DNA from: Thermoanaerobaculia bacterium | Lineage (GTDB): Bacteria > Acidobacteriota > Thermoanaerobaculia > Gp7-AA8 | Assembly: GCA_023700825.1 (NCBI GenBank) | Contig: JAMPYE010000098.1 | Coordinates: 1 to 11,245, forward strand | Direction of reading: 5' to 3' | Length of the DNA: 11,245 bases | Part shown: positions 1-6,688 of the stretch, piece after piece | How positions within the stretch are numbered: the stretch's first letter is position 1 | Layout: the number at the start of each line of letters is the position of its first letter | Program-made: the position numbers and the translations under genes | The notes under the pieces: model-generated | The model's input: only the letters and a program-made list of their open reading frames with translations | Told to the model about the DNA's origin: nothing | Databases searched by the model: none

Positions 1-2
1 AC

Positions 3-341
3 GCGCGCGCCGCGTCGCTGCTGCGCGCCCGGCTCGAGAGGTCACGCGGTGCTCTCGCCGGTGCCGCCGGCAGGCTCGAGGCGGTCTCTCCCCTCTCGGT
101 GCTCTCGCGCGGCTACGCGATCGCGTACTCTCTGCGGGGCCGGAAACGTCCGATTCTCGACGCGACGGCGGTAGCCCTGGGTGAGTCGATCGAAGTTCGG
201 CTCCGGAGGGGATCCCTCGGCTGCACCGTCGACTCGGTGATGGCAGAGGCCGGCGAAGACCCGGGCACTGCAGGAAGAGACCAACATGGCGCGCCTCCGG
301 CGCGCAGCGGAGATGACGATGGCACGAAGCCGCGGGAATGA
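3..341 (+). CDS. xseA: Exodeoxyribonuclease VII large subunit, C-terminal end (partial)
   Basis: This is the last 112 codons of a gene that begins left of the window; the frame is open from base 3 to the TGA at 339-341. XseA is the catalytic subunit of exonuclease VII, a cytoplasmic single-strand-specific nuclease that needs several XseB subunits. What is visible is the end of the long helical region (LLRARLERS, LEAVSPLSVLSRGYAIA) followed by the closing strands (GESIEVRLRRGSLGCTVDSV). The 'SPL-VL-RGYAI' signature is typical of the XseA C-terminus. The last 25 or so residues (AGEDPGTAGRDQHGAPPARS...) are low-complexity and overlap the start of xseB. The overlap with xseB supports the call strongly. 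The catalytic and OB-fold domains are not in the window. Confidence 0.92.
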   Translation, partial: ARAASLLRARLERSRGALAGAAGRLEAVSPLSVLSRGYAIAYSLRGRKRPILDATAVALGESIEVRLRRGSLGCTVDSVMAEAGEDPGTAGRDQHGAPPARSGDDDGTKPRE

Positions 342-624
342 GTTCGAGAGCGCGTTTCAGAAGCTCGAGGGAATCGTCGCGAAACTGGAGAACGAGGAGA
401 TCTCGCTCGACGAGTCGCTCAAGCTCTTCGAGGAGGGCGTGACGCTCTCACGCTTCTGCCATGCGAAGCTCGAGGAGATCGAGAAGAAGATCGAGACGAT
501 CGTCGCCGATTCCAAGGGCAACCCGAAGACCTCGCCGTTCGACGAGGAGGGCGGGGACGCCGGCGGCGACGACGAAGACGCGGACGACGACGAAGACGAG
601 GCTGACGGGAAGATCCCGTTCTGA
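319..624 (+). CDS. xseB: Exodeoxyribonuclease VII small subunit
   Basis: This 101-aa protein carries the XseB fold: a helical hairpin from about residues 9-65 (FESAFQKLEGIVAKLENEE-SLDESLKLFEEGV, then KLEEIEKKIETI). XseB subunits wrap the helical region of XseA and are needed for exonuclease VII activity in the cytoplasm. I chose the ATG at 319 because GGAG at 309-312 lies 6 nt upstream and the protein then begins close to the conserved helix. In-frame ATGs at 313 and 286 are alternatives; the one at 286 has AGGA 10 nt upstream. The gene overlaps the end of xseA by 23 nt, so translation is probably coupled. The C-terminal 27 residues are strongly acidic (about 75-97) and end in GKIPF, resembling the tip of single-strand binding protein. 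Confidence 0.93.
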   Translation: MARSRGNEFESAFQKLEGIVAKLENEEISLDESLKLFEEGVTLSRFCHAKLEEIEKKIETIVADSKGNPKTSPFDEEGGDAGGDDEDADDDEDEADGKIPF

Positions 625-630
625 CGCGCG

Positions 631-930
631 ATGCTCGTCATCATCTGGGAGTACCTCGTCTCTTCCGACCACGCCGAGGCGTTCGAGCAGATCTACAGCG
701 GCGGCGGTGACTGGGCCAAGCTCTTCTCCTCGTCGGACGGCTACCTCGGCACCTCGCTGCTCCACGACGCGACCGGGGCGGGTCGCTATCTGACGCTGGA
801 CCGATGGAGCTCACGCGAAGCGTTCGACGCGTTTCACGCCGCGTTTCCCGACGAGTACGCGGCGCTCGACGCTCGCTGCCAGGAGCTGACTGAAAACGAG
901 AGGAAGCTCGGCGAGTTCGAAGGCGAATGA
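631..930 (+). CDS. Small dimeric alpha/beta-barrel (ABM-like) protein
   Basis: This 99-aa protein starts 6 nt after the xseB stop and is probably co-transcribed with it. The order of elements fits the ferredoxin-like dimeric alpha-beta barrel superfamily (antibiotic biosynthesis monooxygenase and stress-responsive A/B barrels): strand LVIIWEYLV, helix HAEAFEQIYSGGGDWAKLF, strand YLGTSLLHDA, strand GRYLTLDRWSSREAFDAF, then a helix with FPDEYAALDARCQELTENE. The 'W-S-x-EAFDAF' segment is characteristic of this fold. Members degrade haem or quinones, or simply bind small molecules, so no reaction can be assigned. No signal peptide is present, so it should be cytoplasmic. No clear Shine-Dalgarno precedes the ATG, which fits translational coupling to xseB. 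Confidence 0.8.
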   Translation: MLVIIWEYLVSSDHAEAFEQIYSGGGDWAKLFSSSDGYLGTSLLHDATGAGRYLTLDRWSSREAFDAFHAAFPDEYAALDARCQELTENERKLGEFEGE

Positions 931-942
931 CGAGCGAGCCGG

Positions 943-1004
943 GGACGCGCAGCGTCCACACGAAACAGCGAGCGGACCGCGAGCCTAACCCGGCCGGAGC
1001 CGGG
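943..1004. terminator. Two hairpins between convergent genes, possible bidirectional terminator
   Basis: In the 95-nt gap between two converging genes there are two perfect stems. GGACGC 943-948 pairs with GCGTCC 952-957 (3-nt loop). CCCGGC 989-994 pairs with GCCGGG 999-1004 (4-nt loop). Neither is followed by a T tract on either strand, so this is not a canonical intrinsic terminator. The call rests on position and structure only. Confidence 0.35.
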
Positions 1005-1025
1005 AACCGGCAACTCCCCTCCTCG

Positions 1026-1532
1026 TCAGTCCGTGATCTTCTCCGCTGACGGATCGAACCAGCGGATCGCCAGGAACCCCAGGCCCTGCCGTCCGAAATC
1101 GTCGTTGGACAGGGTGGAGAGGACGACCATGACGTTTGGGCTTTCGCGACTGAAGAGCAACACCTCGCGATCGCCCTTCTGCTTCACCCCTTCGTAGCAG
1201 AGCTCCTGCTCGATCGCAACCACACGCTCTTCGTAGGCGGCGCGAACGATCGGGATGAAGTCGACGAGCTCGAAGCGCGCGGACTGGAGCTTGTCGTCCA
1301 CGAACAGGAGCATGACGGTCTTCGTGTCGGAGTAGTGCACGACCAGCTGTCGCGGGTACTTGCCCGGCAACGACTTCCAGCCGGCACGCGCGATCTTCGC
1401 TTCGATCTCCGGGCGTGGCATGCCGATCTCGAAGCCGAACGACTGCGGCGACATCCAGGCGTAACTCGACGCGCTCGGGAGGGGCGCCTGGGTCGCGAGC
1501 TGAATCGCGAGTGCGAACGCGAGCGCGAACAT
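1026..1532 (-). CDS. Secreted or periplasmic protein of unknown function
   Basis: This 168-aa protein has a hydrophobic N-terminus (MFALAFALAIQLATQAPLPS) that looks like a signal sequence, although it lacks the usual Lys/Arg before the hydrophobic core. The mature part is a mixed alpha/beta domain. It begins FGFEIGMPRPEIEAKIARAGW, loosely like the 'GM-x-R-x-E-V' opening of BamE/SmpA-type domains, and continues with beta-rich segments (QLVVHYSDTKTVMLLFVDDKLQSARFELV, REVLLFSRESPNVMVVLSTL). I do not recognise a family with confidence. The start is set by overlap with the upstream aldolase gene: its TGA and this ATG share one base (TGATG), a strong sign of translational coupling. A link to the aldolase pathway is suggested only by that arrangement. 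Confidence 0.75.
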   Translation of the reverse strand: MFALAFALAIQLATQAPLPSASSYAWMSPQSFGFEIGMPRPEIEAKIARAGWKSLPGKYPRQLVVHYSDTKTVMLLFVDDKLQSARFELVDFIPIVRAAYEERVVAIEQELCYEGVKQKGDREVLLFSRESPNVMVVLSTLSNDDFGRQGLGFLAIRWFDPSAEKITD

Positions 1533-2218
1533 CAGTGCACCACCGACTTCGAGTCGTGCGCGGCCTCGCTGCGCGAGCGCACGATGCTCACGGCGCGTTG
1601 CGCGAGCTTCGCGATCGCGTCCCAGTCACGAGCCTTCACGCGCTCCGGAGGCGCGAGCGAGGTGCCGAGATTCACGGCGACCGCACCGGCGTCGAGGTAG
1701 GTTTCGATTTCGTCGAGCCCGACCGGCCCGCCCGCGAGCATCGGAACGCCGCGGATCGGCCCGAGGATCGTACGGAAATAGTCGGGCCCTCCGAGGTGCC
1801 TCGCCGGATAGACCTTGACGATGCCCGCTCCGGCTTCCCACGCACGGATGATCTCGGTCGGCGTCGCGGCCCCTGCCACGCAGAGCAGGCCGTGCTCGAG
1901 CGCGTAGTCGATCACCCGCAGGTCGGTGTGCGGCGAGACGAGGATCTCGGCTCCCGCCTTCCGCGACGCGGCCGCCTCCTCGGAACTGCGCACCGTGCCC
2001 GCCGCCAGCACCACGCCGCGGCCACCGTAGCGCTCCTTGAGGCGGGCGATGATCGCGGTCGCCCCGGGCGTGGTCATCGTGACCTCGATCGCGCCGAAGC
2101 CGTTCTCGGCGTAGCAGCGCCCGAGCTCCCAGGCGGCCTCTTCGGAGTCCTCGCGGATCACCGCGATTGCAGCCTGCCGCAACACGTGGTCGAGAAGTTC
2201 GTCGGTTCTGTCAGCCAT
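1532..2218 (-). CDS. eda: KDPG/KHG-family class I aldolase
   Basis: This 228-aa protein is close in length to bacterial Eda, the cytoplasmic TIM-barrel aldolase that splits 2-keto-3-deoxy-6-phosphogluconate into pyruvate and glyceraldehyde 3-phosphate (Entner-Doudoroff pathway) or acts on 4-hydroxy-2-oxoglutarate. Visible landmarks are AAIAVIRED (17-24), AIEVT with the catalytic Glu45, LAAGTV (71-76), and IVKVYPA with the Schiff-base Lys135. The phosphate-site loop MLAGGPVG and NLGTSL follow. The position of the conserved substrate-binding Arg (E. coli Arg49, in EVTLRT) is Thr here (EVTMTT), so substrate choice is uncertain; 2-keto-3-deoxy-6-phosphogalactonate or another 2-keto acid is possible. 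I chose the ATG at 2218. The frame stays open to 2362, but that extension would translate an intergenic repeat. Same strand as the OmpW-like gene upstream. Confidence 0.88.
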   Translation of the reverse strand: MADRTDELLDHVLRQAAIAVIREDSEEAAWELGRCYAENGFGAIEVTMTTPGATAIIARLKERYGGRGVVLAAGTVRSSEEAAASRKAGAEILVSPHTDLRVIDYALEHGLLCVAGAATPTEIIRAWEAGAGIVKVYPARHLGGPDYFRTILGPIRGVPMLAGGPVGLDEIETYLDAGAVAVNLGTSLAPPERVKARDWDAIAKLAQRAVSIVRSRSEAAHDSKSVVH

Positions 2219-2288
2219 CACCCGATTGCAAACAACCCGGGGAGTCGTTGCATTCGCAAGGAAACGGGAATGTGCGTGGCAGGTTGGA

Positions 2289-2405
2289 AACCGAAATGTC
2301 GAATGTCGAATGAAGAATGAAGAAATGGGAGCGCCGAGATCTCGCACATCCTTCGGCATCAATTCTCAGTTCTGCATTCGACATTCAGCATTCGACATTT
2401 CGGTT
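2289..2405. repeat. Heptamer-built inverted repeat
   Basis: Two perfect 17-nt arms, AACCGAAATGTCGAATG (2289-2305) and its reverse complement (2389-2405), enclose about 83 nt. Both arms continue inward as 7-nt units. The left reads GTCGAAT (2298), GTCGAAT (2305), GAAGAAT (2312), then GAAGAAAT (2319). The right, on the minus strand from 2396 downward, reads GTCGAAT, GCTGAAT, GTCGAAT, GCAGAAC, TGAGAAT, ending at 2362. The arms therefore differ in unit number. The tract is much richer in A/T than its surroundings and lies between the OmpW-like gene and the aldolase gene, both on the minus strand, where it could form a large hairpin in the transcript. The rest of the gap (2219-2288, 2406-2450) holds no gene; a weak 5-bp hairpin is at 2427-2439. 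Confidence 0.85.
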
Positions 2406-2450
2406 CGCGGCCCCGGGCTCAGGCCACGGGTAGCACCCGGTCACTATCTG

Positions 2451-3074
2451 CTAGAACTGGATCTGCACCCCAACCGTGAGGATCAGCGGGTGGACGTCGA
2501 TCTCGGCGTCGCCAACCGTCGTCGTGACCGAGTTGCTCGAGAGAACGTACTTCGCGTCGGCGACCACCGCCAGCCCACCGGCGAGCCCGAACGACGCCCC
2601 GACACCCCAGACCGAGCCGTAGTCGTCGTCGAAGTCGATCTGGTCGACCCCGAGGTCGCCGATGTCGTCACTCTTGAACTCGTCGAAGAGAACGTAGGCG
2701 ACGCCTCCGCCCACGTAGAAGTCGAGCTTGCCTTCGGGGTTGAAGTGGTACTGCAGCATCCCGGTGATCGGAAGCATGTCGAGCTCGCCGACCGCGGTTT
2801 CTCCGCCGAACTGGACCCTCCCCTCGGGCTTCACCTCCGTCATCGCGATCTCCGCCGACAGCCGCCTCGTGATGAAGATGTTGATGGCGCCGCCGAAGCC
2901 GGTGTCCGAATCGAACGATCCGAGCGTGTAGTCCCCGTCCGGGTCTTCGATGATCAGGTCGTCGCCGTTGAGGTCGACCCACGCGAAATGAGCGGTCACG
3001 TCGACCGAGCGTCCCTGCGCGAGGGCGGGGGCTGCAAGGGCCAGGAGTGCGAGTGCAAGTGCGATCTTCTTCAT
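2451..3074 (-). CDS. OmpW-like outer-membrane beta-barrel protein
   Basis: This 207-aa protein begins with a textbook signal peptide (MKKIALALALLALAAPALA, cleavage expected between Ala19 and Gln20). The mature chain of about 188 residues has alternating amphipathic strands and ends in VGVQIQF, with the C-terminal Phe used for recognition by the BAM complex. OmpW-family hallmarks are LPITGMLQYHF, FYVGGGVAYVLF, the DDYGSVWGVGASFGLAGGLAVVADAKYV stretch (given here as its first and last segments, DDYGSVWG and VADAKYV) and the final DVHPLILTVGV. OmpW proteins are eight-stranded barrels with a lateral hydrophobic channel in the outer membrane; what this one transports cannot be read. Periplasmic turns and loops are Asp-rich (LNGDDLIIEDPDGD, SDDIGDLGVDQ). 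The start at 3074 is fixed by the signal peptide and by GGAG about 5 nt upstream. The frame is open further upstream without coding character. Confidence 0.88.
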   Translation of the reverse strand: MKKIALALALLALAAPALAQGRSVDVTAHFAWVDLNGDDLIIEDPDGDYTLGSFDSDTGFGGAINIFITRRLSAEIAMTEVKPEGRVQFGGETAVGELDMLPITGMLQYHFNPEGKLDFYVGGGVAYVLFDEFKSDDIGDLGVDQIDFDDDYGSVWGVGASFGLAGGLAVVADAKYVLSSNSVTTTVGDAEIDVHPLILTVGVQIQF

Positions 3075-3431
3075 GCTTTCTCCGTTCAGCGTCGCTTGGA
3101 ACCCACGCATTGTAACCCGCGCCCACCAATTACGATGCCGGATTACGAAGCAATAAATTTGCAACGAAAATCACGACACGTTAATCGGGACAAAAAGCAC
3201 GGGGAGGGACGGCGGGAGCGGCTGAAACGCGGCCGCTGCCTCCCCGCGCCCCTCCGCTCGGGCGAGTCTGGCCGTTCGGCCCCTGGCCGGCGCCGTCCCC
3301 CGCCCGCCATCTCTCAATTCTCAATTGCCCGTTTTCAATTATCATGAGTGTCCGGCCCGAATGCAGCTCCGGCAGCCCGCGCCAGCGGCGCGAGCCCCGG
3401 TGGCGCGCCCGGTTGCCGCACGGAGGACAGA
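3075..3431. other. Divergent intergenic region (357 nt), no gene seen
   Basis: This region separates the minus-strand OmpW-like gene from the plus-strand membrane-protein genes, so both promoters should lie here. An A/T-rich stretch at about 3122-3175 stands out from the GC-rich background. On the minus strand TACAAT (3109-3114) is a plausible -10 for the OmpW-like gene but has no good -35. On the plus strand the heptamer tract at 3312-3346 carries a better candidate promoter, listed separately. The segment 3181-3308 is very GC-rich with short inverted repeats (GGCC-GTTC-GGCC type) and no open frame of coding character. Confidence 0.5.
3312..3346 (+). promoter_or_regulatory. Heptamer tract with embedded sigma-70-like promoter
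   Basis: The A/T-rich tract reads in sevens: TCTCAAT (3312), TCTCAAT (3319), TGCCCGT (3326), TTTCAAT (3333), TATCATG (3340). Its minus-strand unit TGAGAAT also occurs in the inverted repeat at 2362-2368, so the two tracts look related. Within it TTCTCA (3318-3323), 16 nt, and TATCAT (3340-3345) form a reasonable -35/-10 pair about 86 nt upstream of the ATG at 3432. Promoter activity is inferred; the 7-nt periodicity is seen directly. Confidence 0.45.
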
Positions 3432-3770
3432 ATGGCAGAAAACGAATCGACCCCGGCTGTTCCGGCACAGCCCGCCGCCGAGGGCGGCACCGCTTCGGTC
3501 AAGGAACGGATCGAGAAGGCGCGCGAGTTCGTAGGCGAGCGCTACCAGGCCGTATCCGACAAGGTGAAGACCAAGTACGACTCGGCCTCGACCGCCACGC
3601 GGGAGAAGGTCGCAGAGATCAAGCAGCGCGTCGAGGGGATCGAGGTCGACGACGTCGCCGAGCAGATGCGCGACTACGTTCGCTCGAATCCCGGCAAGGC
3701 GCTTCTCATCTCGATCGGCGTCGGCTTCGTGATCGGGCTGCTCGTCCGCGGCACGGGCGACGACGACTAA
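3432..3770 (+). CDS. Small membrane-anchored protein, DUF883/ElaB-YqjD-like
   Basis: This 112-aa protein has a Pro/Ala-rich N-terminus (1-20), a long amphipathic helix rich in charge (SVKERIEKAREFVGERYQ through EIKQRVEGIE, about 22-70), the motif DYVRSNPGKALL and one C-terminal membrane span (ALLISIGVGFVIGLLV). It ends RGTGDDD. The layout of helix, then V-R-x-NP, then a glycine-rich hydrophobic segment, is that of the DUF883 (ElaB/YqjD) family. E. coli members sit in the inner membrane with a cytoplasmic helical part and have been reported to bind ribosomes in stationary phase; whether that applies here is unknown. The ATG at 3432 has GGAGG at 3422-3426, 5 nt away from the start. It is followed 28 nt later by a second small membrane-protein gene. 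Confidence 0.8.
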   Translation: MAENESTPAVPAQPAAEGGTASVKERIEKAREFVGERYQAVSDKVKTKYDSASTATREKVAEIKQRVEGIEVDDVAEQMRDYVRSNPGKALLISIGVGFVIGLLVRGTGDDD

Positions 3771-3798
3771 CGCGAAATTCAGGGAGGCGGCGCGCCGC

Positions 3799-4077
3799 AT
3801 GACCGACGAAACGACCCAACCGCAGGAGCCCGACACCGAACAGCCCGACGACGGCGTCGCGATGCTCCTCGAGCAGATCGAGCAGATGGTGCCGCACGTC
3901 GTGCGCGAGCACGTCGCGCGCCGCCCCTTCACCTTCGTCCTGATCGGCGTGGGCGTCGGCCTCTTCCTCGGCGCCAAGAAGGGAGACGAGCTCCTCTCCG
4001 CCGGCGCCGCGATGGTCACGGCGGCGTTCACCGCAAACCTCAACGCGATGCTCGGCGGCGAAGCCCGGGATCAGTGA
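3799..4077 (+). CDS. Small single-span membrane protein of unknown function
   Basis: This 92-aa protein has an acidic, Gln/Pro-rich N-terminus (1-20), a helix (AMLLEQIEQMVPHVVREHVARRP) and a glycine-rich hydrophobic span (FTFVLIGVGVGLFLGA, about 44-59). A Lys/Asp cap (KKGDE) and a second, weaker hydrophobic stretch (LLSAGAAMVTAAFTANLNAML) follow. It repeats the architecture of the protein encoded just upstream (V-R, a short basic patch, then GVG-x-G) and could be a diverged partner of it. AGGGAGG at 3781-3787 precedes the ATG at a rather long 11 nt. Its TGA overlaps the GTG start of the M16 protease gene (GTGA, 4074-4077), so the two are translationally coupled. No family name can be given with confidence. 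Confidence 0.75.
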   Translation: MTDETTQPQEPDTEQPDDGVAMLLEQIEQMVPHVVREHVARRPFTFVLIGVGVGLFLGAKKGDELLSAGAAMVTAAFTANLNAMLGGEARDQ

Positions 4078-6686
4078 TTCTCGACACGTTCCTGCGGGAC
4101 GTCCGGCGCACCGTTCTCCCGAACGGGCTGACGTTACTCTCGCGCCCCGGGCGCGGCCGCGGCGTCGTCGCGATCGACTGCTGGGTCAAGGCAGGCTACT
4201 TCCACGAGCCCGACGAGGTCGCCGGCATGGCTCACCTCTTCGAGCACATGTTCTTCAAGGGCTCGAAGAACTTTCCAGGCGCCGAGGACATCGCCCGGCA
4301 CGTCTCGATGCTCGGGGGCGTCAGCAACGCCGGAACGATCTACGACTCCACGAACTACTACTTCGTCCTTCCCCGGGAGGGCTTCGCGCGCGGCGTCGAG
4401 ATCCAGGCCGACGCGATCCTCAATCCGCTCTTCGACCCGGTCGAGCTGATCAAGGAGGCGGAGGTCGTCGTCGAGGAGTCGAACCGCAAGCTCGACAACG
4501 CCGCGGCAGTCGCCACCGAGAGGATGTACGCCACCGCCTTCACGAAGCACCGAATGAGGCGCTGGCGCATCGGGTCGAACGAGGTGCTCCGCAACGTTCG
4601 CCGCGACGATCTCGTGGCGTTCTTCGAGACGCTCTACCGCCCGTCGAACATCGTCCTGACGATCACGGGCGACGTGAGCCACGAGGAGGCGCTCGAGACC
4701 GTCGAGCGGACCTTCGGCCAGATTCCGGCTGGACGGCTCGTGAAGAATCGCGGCCCGGCGGAGCCTCCGCAGGAGGCGTTCCGCTTCGCGCAGGGCACCG
4801 CCGACATCGGACAGTCGTACTCCGTTCTCGGCTGGCACACGGCGGGCGAAGGGCACGAGGACGTCGAGGCGCTGGAGTTGCTCGCCGCGGTGCTCGCGAC
4901 GGGTCGCTGCTCGCGCCTCTATCGAGGCGTCGTTTCGGCAGGTGCGGCCAACTCCGCGTCGGCGGACAACACCGTCTTCGAGGACGCGGGCATCTTCACG
5001 GTGCGCCTGTCGTTCGACGACGCGTCGGCGGAGGACGCCGAACGCGCGACGATCCGGGAAGTCGAACGGCTCCGCCACTTCGGGCCGACGCGCTTCGAGC
5101 TCGACCGCGCGCGCAACGGCATCGAGTCGGCGTTCGTCTTCGAGCTCGAGGATGTGCTCGGCCAGGCGCAGACGCTTGCCTTCTTCGAAGCGCGCGGAGG
5201 CTACGCCGAGCTCGCGCGGCACCTCGAGAAGCTGGAGAGGGTGACCGCTGACGACGTCCGGCGCGTCGCCGTGGAGTACCTCACCGAAACGAACCTCACG
5301 CTCTATCGCTATCGCCGCACCGGCACTCCCGAGCCGCGGCCCGAGTTCGTCCTGGCGCAGTTGCGCGAAGCCGCGGCCGGCGCGGGAAGCGCCGATCATG
5401 CCGACGTGACGCCTCCCTCACCGCGGCCCGAGCCGCGGCCCTCGCCGGCGAGCGTCACGCTCCGCCGCTTCCTGCTGCCTAACGGCATCCCTCTCTTCGT
5501 TCGCACGCTCCCGGGAACTCCCACGGTTTCGACCGGGGTGTATTTCCGAGGCGGGAAGACGCGGGAGACGAGCGCGAACGCCGGCATCACGCAATTGATG
5601 ACGCGCGCGATGAAGCGCGGAACGAGGCGCCGGTCGATGGAGGAGATCGACCGCGAGATCGAGTTCCTCGGCACGCAGATCGGCATCCTCTTCGACGACG
5701 ACTACTTCGGCGTCTCGCTCGACATCCTGCGAAAGCGCTTTCCCGCCGGGATCGACCTTCTTGCAGAGACTCTGCTCGAGCCCGCGTTTCCTTCGGAGGA
5801 AGTCGAAAAGGCGAAGAAGCTGCAGATCGCCGCGATCCGGCGGTCGCTCGACTCGTCCAGCGCGCGGCCGATCCAGCTCTTCCGCGCGGCCTTCTATCGA
5901 AATCATCCGTACGCGTTCCCCGACGCGGGCTTCATCTCCACGGTCGACGCGTTGGGACGCGACGAGCTGGTCGCCTGGCACGATGCGACGGTGCGGGCCG
6001 ACTCGGCGCTGATCGTCGTCGCCGGCGACGTCGATCCCGACGACGTGTTCACGATCGCGTCCGCGCGCTTCGGCACGCTCCCGCCGAGCACGGCACTTCG
6101 CCCCGCGGTGCCCGCGTTCGAGCCGGTCGGGGCCCCGACCGAGATCTCCGAGCTGCGAGACCGCCGGCAGAGCGCGATCGTCGCGGGGTTTCCCACCGTC
6201 ACGCCGACGCATCCCGACTGGGTGACGCTGCGCGTGCTCCAGGACGTCGTCTCCGGGCTGTCGGGAACGCTCTTTGCGGAGCTGCGCGGCAAGCGCTCGC
6301 TCGCCTACACCGTCTACGCGGGCGACGCGTCGCACGAGCTGGCGGGCGCGTTCGTCGGCTACATCGCCTCCGACGCGAGCAAGGAGCAGGAGGCGCGCGA
6401 GGCGCTCGTCGCCGAGATGCGCCGCTTCGCGACCGACGGCTTCGACGACGACGACGTCGCGCGCGGCCGCGCTCATCTCGCCGGCACGACGCGAATCCGA
6501 CTGCAGACGAACTCGGCGATCCGCAGCGAGATCGCGGAAAACTACCTCTTCGGCCTCGGCACCGACTTCACCGAACGATTCCTCGAGCGCGTGCACGGAG
6601 TCGGGGTCGACGAGCTGCGCGACGTCGCACGGCGCTATCTGCTCGGGGACAACTTCGTCGTCGCCACGATGCGGGGCCGGGCCTGA
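4074..6686 (+). CDS. Fused two-domain M16 zinc peptidase (one active half, one inactive half)
   Basis: This 870-aa protein contains two M16 units in one chain. The first half (about 10-440) carries the inverted zinc motif HLFEH (54-58; zinc ligands His54 and His58, catalytic Glu57). Glu135 lies 77 residues after His58 and Glu128 lies 70 after it, the spacing seen in pitrilysin-type enzymes, so this half should be catalytic. A Pro/Arg-rich linker (about 440-462, PSPRPEPRPSPAS) leads to the second half (about 463-870), where the motif is lost (ITQLMTRAM) but the substrate-binding R-S-L-A-Y segment (741-745) remains. This matches the active/inactive pairing of the family. There is no signal peptide, so it should act in the cytoplasm on peptides or small proteins. 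The GTG start overlaps the preceding membrane-protein stop. The SprT-like gene starts 2 nt after the stop. Confidence 0.92.
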   Translation: MILDTFLRDVRRTVLPNGLTLLSRPGRGRGVVAIDCWVKAGYFHEPDEVAGMAHLFEHMFFKGSKNFPGAEDIARHVSMLGGVSNAGTIYDSTNYYFVLPREGFARGVEIQADAILNPLFDPVELIKEAEVVVEESNRKLDNAAAVATERMYATAFTKHRMRRWRIGSNEVLRNVRRDDLVAFFETLYRPSNIVLTITGDVSHEEALETVERTFGQIPAGRLVKNRGPAEPPQEAFRFAQGTADIGQSYSVLGWHTAGEGHEDVEALELLAAVLATGRCSRLYRGVVSAGAANSASADNTVFEDAGIFTVRLSFDDASAEDAERATIREVERLRHFGPTRFELDRARNGIESAFVFELEDVLGQAQTLAFFEARGGYAELARHLEKLERVTADDVRRVAVEYLTETNLTLYRYRRTGTPEPRPEFVLAQLREAAAGAGSADHADVTPPSPRPEPRPSPASVTLRRFLLPNGIPLFVRTLPGTPTVSTGVYFRGGKTRETSANAGITQLMTRAMKRGTRRRSMEEIDREIEFLGTQIGILFDDDYFGVSLDILRKRFPAGIDLLAETLLEPAFPSEEVEKAKKLQIAAIRRSLDSSSARPIQLFRAAFYRNHPYAFPDAGFISTVDALGRDELVAWHDATVRADSALIVVAGDVDPDDVFTIASARFGTLPPSTALRPAVPAFEPVGAPTEISELRDRRQSAIVAGFPTVTPTHPDWVTLRVLQDVVSGLSGTLFAELRGKRSLAYTVYAGDASHELAGAFVGYIASDASKEQEAREALVAEMRRFATDGFDDDDVARGRAHLAGTTRIRLQTNSAIRSEIAENYLFGLGTDFTERFLERVHGVGVDELRDVARRYLLGDNFVVATMRGRA

Positions 6687-6688
6687 CC

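Noticed and set aside
1415..2320. Long plus-strand open frame (about 300 codons) opposite the aldolase gene
   Set aside because: Its translation is Arg/Ala-rich without domains, and it is antisense to a clear KDPG-type aldolase. Long shadow frames are expected at this GC content.
2219..2362. N-terminal extension of the aldolase to an ATG at 2362
   Set aside because: The extra 48 residues translate the heptamer repeat and precede the family's usual N-terminus.
2291..2405. CRISPR array
   Set aside because: The repeated unit is 7 nt and in direct tandem, arranged as inverted arms, with no unique spacers and no cas genes.
4134..5399. Long minus-strand open frame (about 420 codons) opposite the M16 gene
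   Set aside because: Antisense to the zinc motif and other conserved segments of the M16 protease; composition is Arg/Glu/Leu-rich and no motif is recognisable.
5418..6596. Long minus-strand open frame opposite the second M16 half
   Set aside because: Same reason: antisense shadow of a confidently identified protein with no features of its own.
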